From positions 1 through 7,880 of the forward strand of contig JAEZWE010000095.1 in the NCBI GenBank assembly GCA_023420435.1: a stretch of 7,880 bases of DNA. The letters are read 5' to 3'. The notes beneath the pieces were generated by a model. That model had not been told where the DNA came from, did not search any database, and was given only the letters and a program-made list of their open reading frames with translations. Of this stretch, positions 1 through 6,080 are shown piece by piece. This stretch comes from Bacteroidota bacterium (GTDB lineage Bacteria > Bacteroidota > Bacteroidia > Flavobacteriales > Weeksellaceae). Numbering within the stretch: the first letter of the stretch is position 1; each line of letters starts with the position of its first letter. The position numbers and the translations under genes were made by a program.

Positions 1-2254
1 CTTTTAGTCCGCCTCCTTGACAGGTTTCGCAGCGCCCTCCTTTTACATTAAAAGAAAATCGTCCCGGTTTGTAACCACGAATTTTACTTTCCGGAAGTTC
101 GGCAAAAAGATTTCTGATGTCGGTAAACATTCCGGTATAAGTTGCAGGATTGGAACGTGGCGTTCTACCAATAGGCGATTGATCAACATCCACAATTTTG
201 TCGATGTTTTCGATCCCCTCAAATTTTTTGTACGGAAGCGGTTCTTGAACAGCTCTGTAAAAATGCCGGTTGAGAATGGGATACAAAGTTCCATTAATTA
301 AAGACGATTTTCCACTGCCCGAAATCCCCGTAACCACGACCAATTTCCCGAGTGGAATTTCCAAATTCACATTTTTGAGGTTATTTCCGGAAGCGCCTTT
401 TAATGTTAAAGATTTTCCGTTTCCTTTTCGTCGTTCTCCGGGAATTTCGATTTTTCTTTTTCCCGAAATGTAGTCGGAAGTGATGGTTTCGGCTTTCAGC
501 AAATCTTTTGGTTTTCCTTGCCACAGAATTTCGCCGCCAAATTTTCCGGCTTTCGGACCAATGTCCAGAACTTCATCCGCTTCCAAAATCATGTCTTTGT
601 CGTGTTCTACAACAATGACTGAATTTCCGATGTCTCTTAAATTTTTTAATGAATTAATCAATCGCTCATTATCTCGTTGATGCAAACCAATCGAAGGTTC
701 GTCCAAAATATAGAGCACATTCACCAATTGAGAACCGATTTGCGTCGCCAATCGAATTCGTTGCGATTCTCCACCGGAAAGCGTTCTGGAACTTCGGCTT
801 AAACTCAGATAATCCAAACCAACATCCAACAAAAATTGCAAACGGGTTTCGATTTCTTTTAAAATTTCATCGGAAATTACCCGATTTTTTGGCGAAAATT
901 TATCTTTTACTTCAGCGAGCCAAATTTTTAAATCAGCCAAACTCAACGCATTGATTTCCGCAATATTTTTTCCATCGATTTTGAAACTCAAACTTTCTGG
1001 TTGAAGCCGAGTTCCTTTGCATTCCGGACAGGTTTCTTCGGTCGTGAAATGCCTTTCCAAAAGCACTGCATCGTAACTTTCCTTATCCTCAATCATTTCA
1101 TCAATAATTGGAACCAAACCATCGAAATTCACTTTTATTTTTTTGGTAATTCCGGCGTGTTTCAATTCTTTTCCGATTTCTTTATGTGCGCCAAAATAAA
1201 TTAAATCCAACGCTTCTTTAGGAATATCGGCAAAAGATGTGGACAAATTTTTATCGAAAACTTCCAAAATATTTTTGATTTGCGCCAGAATCCATTTGTT
1301 GGATTTAATGTCTTCCAAAGGCAACAAAGCTCCTTGATTGATGGATAATTTTGGGTTTTCTACAAAATAATCGGTGTTCACTTTTTTGATGGTTCCCAAA
1401 CCTTTGCAATTGGGGCAACTTCCTTTCGGGGAATTGAAGGAAAACGTGTTGGGTTCAGGCAAAGCGAGAGAATGTCCGGTTTCGTCGTCCATTAAATTTT
1501 TCGAAAAATAATCCATCTCATCCGAATTTAATTTTTGGATGCCGATAATTCCTTCCCCCATTTCCAGTGCAATTCGAAGGGATTTTTCCATTCGGTTTTC
1601 GGTGGCATTTTCGCCGATAATCCATCGATCGATCACAATATCGATGTCGTGGGTTTTGTAGCGATCCAATTTTAAATCGTATTCAATATCTTGCAATTCG
1701 CCATCAATTCTCGCTTGTCCATATCCTTTTTTCGCCATTTGAACGAACAATTCATGGTAATGACCTTTTCGGGAACGAACAACTGGCGCCATTAACATGA
1801 TTTTTTCGCCTTTGTAATTTTCTTTGATGGTTTCCAGAATTTGTTCTTCGGTGTAACTCACCAATTTTTTTCCGGTGGTTAATGAATATGCATCGGAAAC
1901 CCTTGCAAATAAAAGTCTCAGAAAATCGTACAATTCCGTAACCGTTCCAACCGTTGAACGTGGATTTTTGTTCGTCGTTTTTTGTTCAATCGCAATTACG
2001 GGCGAAAGTCCGTCGATTTTATCGACATCGGGACGTTCCAAACCTCCCAAAAATTGCCTTGCATACGCTGAAAATGTCTCGATATAACGTCTTTGTCCTT
2101 CCGCAAAAATAGTATCAAAAGCCAAAGACGATTTTCCGCTTCCGGAAAGACCCGTTATCACAACCAACTCGTTGCGCGGAATTTTAACATCTATATTTTT
2201 AAGATTGTGTTCACGAGCGCCGTAAACCTCAATATATTCTTTTGTTTCGCTCAT
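1..2254 (-). CDS. uvrA: UvrA, excinuclease ABC subunit A (C-terminal part beyond the window)
   Basis: This is the damage-recognition ATPase of nucleotide excision repair; it dimerises, loads UvrB onto lesions and acts in the cytoplasm. The frame is open without a stop from the ATG at 2254-2252 to the left edge, giving 751 of about 940 usual residues. Visible in order: first Walker A GLSGSGKS (35-42), CPNC (C280/C283) and CPEC (C409/C412) zinc pairs, ABC signature LSGGESQR (492-499), Walker B ending in LDEP (D518), second Walker A GISGSGKS (643-650), the conserved DQSPIGRTPRSNPATYTG stretch, and CETC (C742/C745), the first half of the C-terminal zinc finger. The second ABC signature and Walker B lie outside the window. 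The start is supported by the family N-terminus (YGAREHNLKNI) and an A-rich leader. It is divergent from rpoD. No frameshift or missing key residue was found in the visible part. Confidence 0.97.
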   Translation of the reverse strand, partial: MSETKEYIEVYGAREHNLKNIDVKIPRNELVVITGLSGSGKSSLAFDTIFAEGQRRYIETFSAYARQFLGGLERPDVDKIDGLSPVIAIEQKTTNKNPRSTVGTVTELYDFLRLLFARVSDAYSLTTGKKLVSYTEEQILETIKENYKGEKIMLMAPVVRSRKGHYHELFVQMAKKGYGQARIDGELQDIEYDLKLDRYKTHDIDIVIDRWIIGENATENRMEKSLRIALEMGEGIIGIQKLNSDEMDYFSKNLMDDETGHSLALPEPNTFSFNSPKGSCPNCKGLGTIKKVNTDYFVENPKLSINQGALLPLEDIKSNKWILAQIKNILEVFDKNLSTSFADIPKEALDLIYFGAHKEIGKELKHAGITKKIKVNFDGLVPIIDEMIEDKESYDAVLLERHFTTEETCPECKGTRLQPESLSFKIDGKNIAEINALSLADLKIWLAEVKDKFSPKNRVISDEILKEIETRLQFLLDVGLDYLSLSRSSRTLSGGESQRIRLATQIGSQLVNVLYILDEPSIGLHQRDNERLINSLKNLRDIGNSVIVVEHDKDMILEADEVLDIGPKAGKFGGEILWQGKPKDLLKAETITSDYISGKRKIEIPGERRKGNGKSLTLKGASGNNLKNVNLEIPLGKLVVVTGISGSGKSSLINGTLYPILNRHFYRAVQEPLPYKKFEGIENIDKIVDVDQSPIGRTPRSNPATYTGMFTDIRNLFAELPESKIRGYKPGRFSFNVKGGRCETCQGGGLK

Positions 2255-2417
2255 TTTTAAATGAAATTTTTCTGCATAAATTTTTAAAAATTGCAGATTT
2301 GCAAAAATACGAAATTGAAAGCCAATAAATTAATTTCAAACAAAATTTAAAATGATGTAACCTTTTTAAAATTCTGTCGTATAATAAAATGACGCTCATG
2401 TAACGAGTACATTTTCT
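2255..2417. other. AT-rich divergent intergenic region between uvrA and rpoD
   Basis: This 163-base gap separates the two divergent starts and must hold both promoters. The uvrA-facing -7 box is the only good match. Toward rpoD there is no exact TAnnTTTG; the nearest is CAGATTTG at 2294-2301 (7 of 8), more than 100 bases upstream of the ATG and overlapping the uvrA box. Small reading frames here are short and have no recognisable product. No RNA gene was seen. Confidence 0.5.
2302..2309 (-). promoter_or_regulatory. Putative uvrA promoter, -7 box TATTTTTG
   Basis: On the minus strand the sequence reads TATTTTTGC, matching the Bacteroidota primary-sigma -7 element TAnnTTTG. It would start transcription near 2298 and give a leader of about 44 nt before the uvrA ATG. 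No TTTG -33 element was found at the usual spacing of about 19 bases, so only half of the promoter is supported. Confidence 0.4.
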
Positions 2418-3284
2418 ATGAGACAATTAAAAATTACAAAACAGGTTACCAACAGGGAAACCGCATCATTAGACAAATATCTGCAAGAAATCGGAAAGGT
2501 GGATTTAATTACCGCCGACGAAGAAGTAGAATTGGCGCAAAGAATTAGAGCCGGAGACAGAGCCGCTTTAGAAAAATTAATTAAAGCCAATCTTCGTTTC
2601 GTTGTTTCCGTTTCCAAGCAATATCAAAATCAGGGACTTTCTCTTCCGGATTTAATTAACGAAGGAAATTTAGGATTGATGAAAGCTGCGAAAAGATATG
2701 ATGAAACTCGAGGTTTTAAATTTATTTCTTATGCTGTTTGGTGGATTCGTCAATCCATTTTGCAAGCTTTGGCGGAGCAATCGAGAATTGTACGTCTTCC
2801 TTTAAATAAAATTGGTTCTATCAATAAAATCAACAAAGCCTACGCTCATTTAGAACAAGAAAACGAAAGACCGCCTTCTCCGGAAGAATTAGCGGAAGTT
2901 TTGGACATGAGTGAAGAAGACATCAAGGAATCAATGAAAAATTCCGGAAGACATTTGTCGATGGATGCGCCACTTGTTGAAGGTGAAGATTCCAATTTGT
3001 ATGACGTTTTACGTTCAGGAGAATCTCCAAGTCCGGATAAAGATTTAATGTTGGAATCCCTTCAAATTGAAATTGAAAGAGCTTTGCAAACTTTAACGCC
3101 AAGAGAAGCAGATTTGGTAAGACTTTATTTCGGTTTGAACGGAAAACATCCAATGACTTTGGAAGAAATCGGCGAAACTTTCGATCTTACAAGAGAAAGA
3201 GTTCGACAGATTAAAGAAAAAGCAATAAAACGCTTGAAACACAATACCAGAAGCAAGATTTTAAAATCTTATCTTGGGAAGTAA
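2418..3284 (+). CDS. rpoD: RpoD, primary (housekeeping) sigma factor
   Basis: This is the main sigma factor that directs RNA polymerase to housekeeping promoters. At 288 residues it has the compact Bacteroidota form: no region 1.1 and no large non-conserved insert. Region 1.2 is at about 16-45. Region 2 (about 52-125) includes the core-binding and -10 recognition helix with YAVWWIRQSI (105-114). Region 3 follows VRLPLN (125-130). Region 4.2 is the helix-turn-helix MTLEEIGETFDLTRERVRQI (246-265). The N-terminus MRQLKITKQV is the family start, so the ATG at 2418 is secure although it lacks a Shine-Dalgarno sequence. The gene is monocistronic: divergent from uvrA and closed by a strong hairpin terminator. 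It presumably reads the TAnnTTTG boxes noted elsewhere in this window. Confidence 0.98.
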   Translation: MRQLKITKQVTNRETASLDKYLQEIGKVDLITADEEVELAQRIRAGDRAALEKLIKANLRFVVSVSKQYQNQGLSLPDLINEGNLGLMKAAKRYDETRGFKFISYAVWWIRQSILQALAEQSRIVRLPLNKIGSINKINKAYAHLEQENERPPSPEELAEVLDMSEEDIKESMKNSGRHLSMDAPLVEGEDSNLYDVLRSGESPSPDKDLMLESLQIEIERALQTLTPREADLVRLYFGLNGKHPMTLEEIGETFDLTRERVRQIKEKAIKRLKHNTRSKILKSYLGK

Positions 3285-3290
3285 ATAATA

Positions 3291-3317
3291 AAAACCGCAA
3301 ATTTTGCGGTTTTTTTG
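3291..3317. terminator. Bidirectional intrinsic terminator between rpoD and the Crp-like gene
   Basis: A perfect 10-bp stem (AAAACCGCAA at 3291-3300 pairing with TTGCGGTTTT at 3304-3313) closes a 3-nt loop and is followed by a T-run on the plus strand to about 3316. On the minus strand the same hairpin is followed by TTTTTATTATTT. It lies 6 bases after the rpoD stop and about 7 bases from the stop of the converging gene, so it can end both transcripts. Confidence 0.9.
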
Positions 3318-3323
3318 TTTTTA

Positions 3324-3914
3324 TTATCCAGTTTGAAAATTTTTCCTCGCCAATTCCTTTCTTACTCTACTCAAACTTTCGGGAGTAATTCCCAAATACG
3401 AAGCTACCATCCATTGTGGAACACGAAGCATGATGTCGGGATACATTTTGATAAAATTTAAATATCTTTCTTCAGCTGTTTCGGCCAATAAGGAATTTAC
3501 ACGGTTTTGAAGATTTCGGATATGTTTCTGCAAAAGCAAATCGTTTTTATCTGCAGTTCCCGGAAAATGCTGATTGAGATCGCTGAAAAAATCATTGTCT
3601 AAAATTAAAACTTCCGAATCTTCTACAGCATCAATAAAATATCTGGATTGTTGATTGAAATAAAGCGAACTTCGATCGGATATCAACCATTTTTCTGGCG
3701 CAAATTGAATAATATGTTCTTTTCCATTTTTATCGATGGAATACATTCTCAACAATCCTTTTTCCACAAAATAAGTTCCGTTGCAAATTTCACCTTCACG
3801 TAATAAAACCTCGCCTTTAGTTGCTTTTTTGGTGATGTAAAAACTATTGCATGCTGCAACATTTTCCAGCGGAATTTCTAAAACTTCGGATAAATAATTA
3901 TCAATATTGGTCAT
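3324..3914 (-). CDS. Crp/Fnr-family transcriptional regulator
   Basis: This is a 196-residue DNA-binding regulator, probably dimeric. The cyclic-nucleotide-binding-like beta-roll covers about 25-110, with GEVLLREGE (34-42), the FVEKGLLRMY strand pair (49-58) and EVLILD (101-106). A dimerisation helix spans about 118-155. The C-terminal winged helix-turn-helix is VPQWMVASYLGITPESLSRVRKEL (165-188), split here as VPQWMVASYLG and ITPESLSRVRKEL. The usual phosphate-binding cassette of true cAMP receptors (G-E-x9-R-S) is not evident in the WLISDRSS region, so binding of another ligand, or none, is more likely (inference). It has no N-terminal FNR-type cysteine cluster; the only cysteines are C22 and C43. 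It is the last gene of a four-gene unit, starting 4 bases after the bacilliredoxin stop, so it may autoregulate that unit. Its target is unknown. Confidence 0.9.
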   Translation of the reverse strand: MTNIDNYLSEVLEIPLENVAACNSFYITKKATKGEVLLREGEICNGTYFVEKGLLRMYSIDKNGKEHIIQFAPEKWLISDRSSLYFNQQSRYFIDAVEDSEVLILDNDFFSDLNQHFPGTADKNDLLLQKHIRNLQNRVNSLLAETAEERYLNFIKMYPDIMLRVPQWMVASYLGITPESLSRVRKELARKNFQTG

Positions 3915-3918
3915 ATTT

Positions 3919-4293
3919 TTAAACTAAAGACAGAGAAATACTTTGATGTGAAGCGTCTTTCAACACTTTTCCGTTTTCTAAAACGATCATTTGTGGACTT
4001 TGATGTTGAACTTCAAAATCATCGGCAATTTTATTGGAAATACTTCTAAAAGCCAATAAATCTAAAAAGTAATAAGACACATTTTTATCCGAATTTTGAA
4101 TTTCTTTTTCAAAATTTTTCAAAACGGTTTTACTGATGAAACATCTTGTTGAATGCTTAAAAATAACCACTTTTCTTTCAAAAGATTCTTTAATTAAACC
4201 TTCTAAATCTGCTTCTGATTCGATATTTTTCCAAAAATTTGGTTTTGATATTTCATCGACACTTCCTCCAAAAATTTTGTTTAAAAAACTCAT
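3919..4293 (-). CDS. ytxJ: YtxJ/BrxC-type monothiol bacilliredoxin (bacillithiol system protein)
   Basis: This is a 124-residue thioredoxin-fold protein of the DUF2847/YtxJ family, which removes bacillithiol from S-bacillithiolated cysteines in the cytoplasm. The motif KHSTRCFIS has the single cysteine C51, and HQSPQMIVLENGKV holds the expected cis-proline P100 followed by the last strands of the fold. The protein has no second cysteine, which fits a monothiol mechanism. The start at 4293 is preferred: its ATG overlaps the TGA of the upstream gene as ATGA, and MSFLNKIFGG is a natural start. An in-frame ATG at 4347 would add 18 residues wholly inside the upstream gene. Bases 3915-3918 are all that separate it from the Crp-like start. 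The residue after C51 is Phe, where Pro or Ser is what I recall from relatives. Family assignment is confident; activity is inferred. Confidence 0.88.
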   Translation of the reverse strand: MSFLNKIFGGSVDEISKPNFWKNIESEADLEGLIKESFERKVVIFKHSTRCFISKTVLKNFEKEIQNSDKNVSYYFLDLLAFRSISNKIADDFEVQHQSPQMIVLENGKVLKDASHQSISLSLV

Positions 4294-4745
4294 ACTCCAA
4301 ATTGTTTTAAGTGATGATTGATATGTTTGTATTCTAAAAACCCCCAATCCTGTTTTGTCATTTTACCAAAAAGTTGGTGTTCAGAAAGAAGGTTGTTTTT
4401 TTCAGCTTTTCTGATAAATTCGTCCAATGTTTTCAATAGATTTTCTCTGCTTTTCTCAAAATTACAATTTTCTGAAACTTTTACTTTGTCAAAAGTTGGC
4501 ATGTTACGTGGAATTCCGTTATTGAAAATTTTCATTTCAATTTTAGTAATAATTCCGATGGTGCGAATCAGCAAATTTCTTTTGGGTAGAATTAATTTTC
4601 CCAGTGCTACCTGTAAAATTTTATCACAATGTCGAAACATTTGTGCTGCATTCATTCTTCCCCATTTTGGTTCAACATTTTCCTTAATTAGAAAAATTCT
4701 GTTTCTTGTTTCTTCCAAATCTTCAGGATTGAAGAGGCTTTTCAT
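4290..4745 (-). CDS. DUF1569 (DinB-like four-helix-bundle) protein
   Basis: This 151-residue protein resembles the DUF1569 branch of the DinB/YfiT superfamily. The WGRMNAAQMFRHCDKIL segment (28-44) with H39, and the C-terminal MTKQDWGFLEYKHINHHLKQFG (129-150) with H141, H144 and H145, are the characteristic ends of the bundle; these histidines are the likely metal ligands by analogy with YfiT. A basic, hydrophobic stretch (LILPKRNLLIRTIGIITKI, 51-69) links helices 2 and 3; I do not read it as a clear membrane segment. Its ATG directly follows the TAA of the yfiT-like gene with no gap, and its TGA overlaps the next ATG (ATGA), so translation is probably coupled. Its reaction is unknown; thiol transfer is suggested only by its neighbours. 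It is the only gene with a complete frame here that ends in TGA. Confidence 0.85.
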   Translation of the reverse strand: MKSLFNPEDLEETRNRIFLIKENVEPKWGRMNAAQMFRHCDKILQVALGKLILPKRNLLIRTIGIITKIEMKIFNNGIPRNMPTFDKVKVSENCNFEKSRENLLKTLDEFIRKAEKNNLLSEHQLFGKMTKQDWGFLEYKHINHHLKQFGV

Positions 4746-5285
4746 TTACCAACCTTTTTCTTTTTTCAAATTTTCAATGTGTGCAAAATGATGATCGCAA
4801 TGCCAAGCGTAAAAAGCCAAGCTTTCTCGCAAGGTTATCGATTTATTTTGCTCCGGATGAAAAAATTTGCTTTCGTCGAATTCTCGATTCGTTAAAGATT
4901 TTAGTTCATAAACCCATCTTTTATGGAGTCCTTTTAAAATTTGCAAAGCAGGTTTTATTTCAATGGTAAAACTGTCTTGCAGTTCAGCCCAAGCTTTTTC
5001 ATTGTACGGTTTTATGGTAGGATTTTCTTCTGTTAACGCCAATTTAAAACGTACAAAAGAATTCATGTGACTGTCTGAAAGATGATTAATCAACTGACGA
5101 ATAGTCCATCCTCCGTTTCTGTATTGCGTATCGAGTTGTTCATCTGTCCAGTTTTCCACAAGATTTTTTAATTTTCCGGGAAAATCTTTTAAGGTCTTGA
5201 TATGTTGATCTATTTCTATATCGGTAATATGAGTTGGCAGTTCAAATTTTCCTATAGGATATTTTTGTTGTTCTAATTTGTCCAT
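4746..5285 (-). CDS. yfiT: YfiT/BstA-family bacillithiol S-transferase (DinB superfamily)
   Basis: This 179-residue protein is close to the YfiT family, described as metal-dependent hydrolases and later as transferases that conjugate bacillithiol to electrophiles. Features seen: the N-terminal YPIGKFELP (9-17), the NGGWTIRQLINHLSDSHMNS block (58-76) with H68, and C-terminal HCDHHFAHI (162-170). H68, H162 and H166 (H-x3-H spacing) match the three-histidine metal site of this fold. The length is normal for the family. It is the first gene of a four-gene minus-strand unit, with an A-rich leader (AGAAAAAATGG) and no Shine-Dalgarno sequence. The downstream bacilliredoxin makes a role in bacillithiol-based detoxification likely. 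The organism's ability to make bacillithiol cannot be seen here, as no bshA, bshB or bshC lies in the window. Substrate unknown. Confidence 0.9.
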   Translation of the reverse strand: MDKLEQQKYPIGKFELPTHITDIEIDQHIKTLKDFPGKLKNLVENWTDEQLDTQYRNGGWTIRQLINHLSDSHMNSFVRFKLALTEENPTIKPYNEKAWAELQDSFTIEIKPALQILKGLHKRWVYELKSLTNREFDESKFFHPEQNKSITLRESLAFYAWHCDHHFAHIENLKKEKGW

Positions 5286-5304
5286 TTTTTCTAAAATTTT
5301 GACT

Positions 5305-5329
5305 TTTTGGCTTCAAAAAAGTTTTGGCT
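5305..5329. repeat. Short direct repeat TTTTGGCT upstream of yfiT
   Basis: TTTTGGCT occurs at 5305-5312 and again at 5322-5329, a 17-base period, 20 to 44 bases upstream of the yfiT start. An AT-rich inverted pair TTCAAAA (5313-5319) and TTTTGAA (5334-5340) overlaps it. It could be an operator for the operon's own regulator, but the sequence is simple and chance is possible. Confidence 0.25.
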
Positions 5330-5367
5330 GAAATTTTGAATTTCCATGCGTAAATTTACCATTCCTT

Positions 5368-5375
5368 TAGGTTTG
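5368..5375 (+). promoter_or_regulatory. Putative pncA promoter, -7 box TAGGTTTG
   Basis: This is an exact match to the Bacteroidota TAnnTTTG -7 element. It would start transcription near 5379-5380 and give a leader of about 33 nt before the pncA ATG at 5413. The nearest upstream TTTG (5335-5338) leaves a 29-base spacer, longer than the usual 19 or so, so the -33 element is unsupported. Confidence 0.45.
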
Positions 5376-5392
5376 TTATTTACACAATTTTA

Positions 5393-5400
5393 CAAATTTA
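5393..5400 (-). promoter_or_regulatory. Possible -7 box TAAATTTG for the yfiT-led operon
   Basis: The minus strand reads TAAATTTG, an exact match to TAnnTTTG, and would give a leader of about 100 nt before the yfiT ATG at 5285. No -33 TTTG was found upstream of it, and in this A/T-rich DNA a chance match is quite possible. It is the only exact match facing this operon in the intergenic region. Confidence 0.3.
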
Positions 5401-5412
5401 ATATTATTCTAA

Positions 5413-6018
5413 ATGAAAAAAGCACTTATCGTTGTAGATGTTCAAAATGATTTTTGTGAAGGTGGCGCTTTAGCGGTTCCAGGCGCTAATGCGGTAATTC
5501 CATATATCAATGGACTCATTGAGCAAAATGAATACGATCAAATTGTTTTCACGCAAGATTGGCATCCTGCAAATCATAAAAGCTTCGCTTCCAATAATGG
5601 AAAAAAAGTAGGAGAAACGATTAATTTGAATGGAATTCCGCAATTTATGTGGCCGGATCATTGTGTTCAAGGAACTTTTGGTGCAGAATTTCATCCAGAT
5701 TTAAAAATTCCTGAAAATATACATATCGTTCAAAAAGGCAAAAATCCGGATTTTGACAGCTACAGCGGATTCCAGGATAACAACCATTTTATGAAAACGG
5801 ATTTGGATGATTTTCTAAAATATCACGACATCAAATTGGTGGAAATTGTAGGTTTAGCTTTGGATTATTGCGTGAAATTTACCAGTTTGGATGCGGTACA
5901 AAATGGATACATCACCTGTTTACATTTTAACGGAACTAAAGCGGTAAACGTAAAACCGGAAAACGGAAAAGATGCTCTATATCAAATGATTGAAAACGGA
6001 GTTACCGTTTTAGGATAA
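5413..6018 (+). CDS. pncA: PncA, nicotinamidase (pyrazinamidase)
   Basis: This 201-residue isochorismatase-like hydrolase deamidates nicotinamide to nicotinate and ammonia in the Preiss-Handler NAD salvage route; it acts in the cytoplasm. The catalytic triad is intact: D9 in VVDVQNDF, K108 in IVQKGKNPDFDSYSGF and the nucleophile C153 in GLALDYCVKFT. The metal-binding residues D49 and H51 (TQDWHP) and H83 (WPDHCVQGT) are present. Length and both ends match the family. The start MKKALIVVDVQ needs no adjustment; the leader is A/T-rich without Shine-Dalgarno sequence. It is monocistronic, divergent from the yfiT-led operon and closed by its own hairpin. The family usually has T-D-Y-C in E. coli PncA where this one has L-D-Y-C, which I take as normal lineage variation. 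Confidence 0.96.
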   Translation: MKKALIVVDVQNDFCEGGALAVPGANAVIPYINGLIEQNEYDQIVFTQDWHPANHKSFASNNGKKVGETINLNGIPQFMWPDHCVQGTFGAEFHPDLKIPENIHIVQKGKNPDFDSYSGFQDNNHFMKTDLDDFLKYHDIKLVEIVGLALDYCVKFTSLDAVQNGYITCLHFNGTKAVNVKPENGKDALYQMIENGVTVLG

Positions 6019-6030
6019 TTTAAAATTAAC

Positions 6031-6063
6031 AAAAAAATTGCGGAAAATTTCCGCAATTTTTTT
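6031..6063. terminator. Bidirectional intrinsic terminator between pncA and the pseudouridine synthase gene
   Basis: The core stem TTGCGGA (6038-6044) pairs with TCCGCAA (6050-6056) around an A/T loop. It is extended by seven A at 6031-6037 opposite seven T at 6057-6063, so each strand has a U-tract after the hairpin. It lies 12 bases after the pncA stop and 17 bases from the stop of the converging gene and can serve both. Confidence 0.9.
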
Positions 6064-6080
6064 ATTTTATTCTGTAATTT

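Noticed and set aside
17..2087. Several plus-strand reading frames of 60-95 codons at 17-301, 270-473, 480-680, 1001-1204 and 1875-2087
   Set aside because: They lie entirely antisense to uvrA, whose frame is continuous and full of family motifs; their translations are low-complexity shadows with no recognisable domain.
2229..2617. Minus-strand frames at 2229-2426 and 2396-2617
   Set aside because: The first covers the uvrA/rpoD promoter region and the second is antisense to rpoD; neither has a recognisable product.
2923..3153. Minus-strand 76-codon frame inside rpoD
   Set aside because: Antisense shadow of the well-supported sigma factor gene.
4294..4347. Upstream ATG at 4347 for the bacilliredoxin gene (18 extra residues)
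   Set aside because: The extension lies inside the DUF1569 coding region and does not resemble the family; the ATGA overlap at 4290-4293 gives a better start.
4318..4791. Plus-strand 157-codon frame with a hydrophobic, phenylalanine-rich product
   Set aside because: It is antisense to the DUF1569 gene across its whole length; the hydrophobicity comes from reading A-rich minus-strand codons in reverse.
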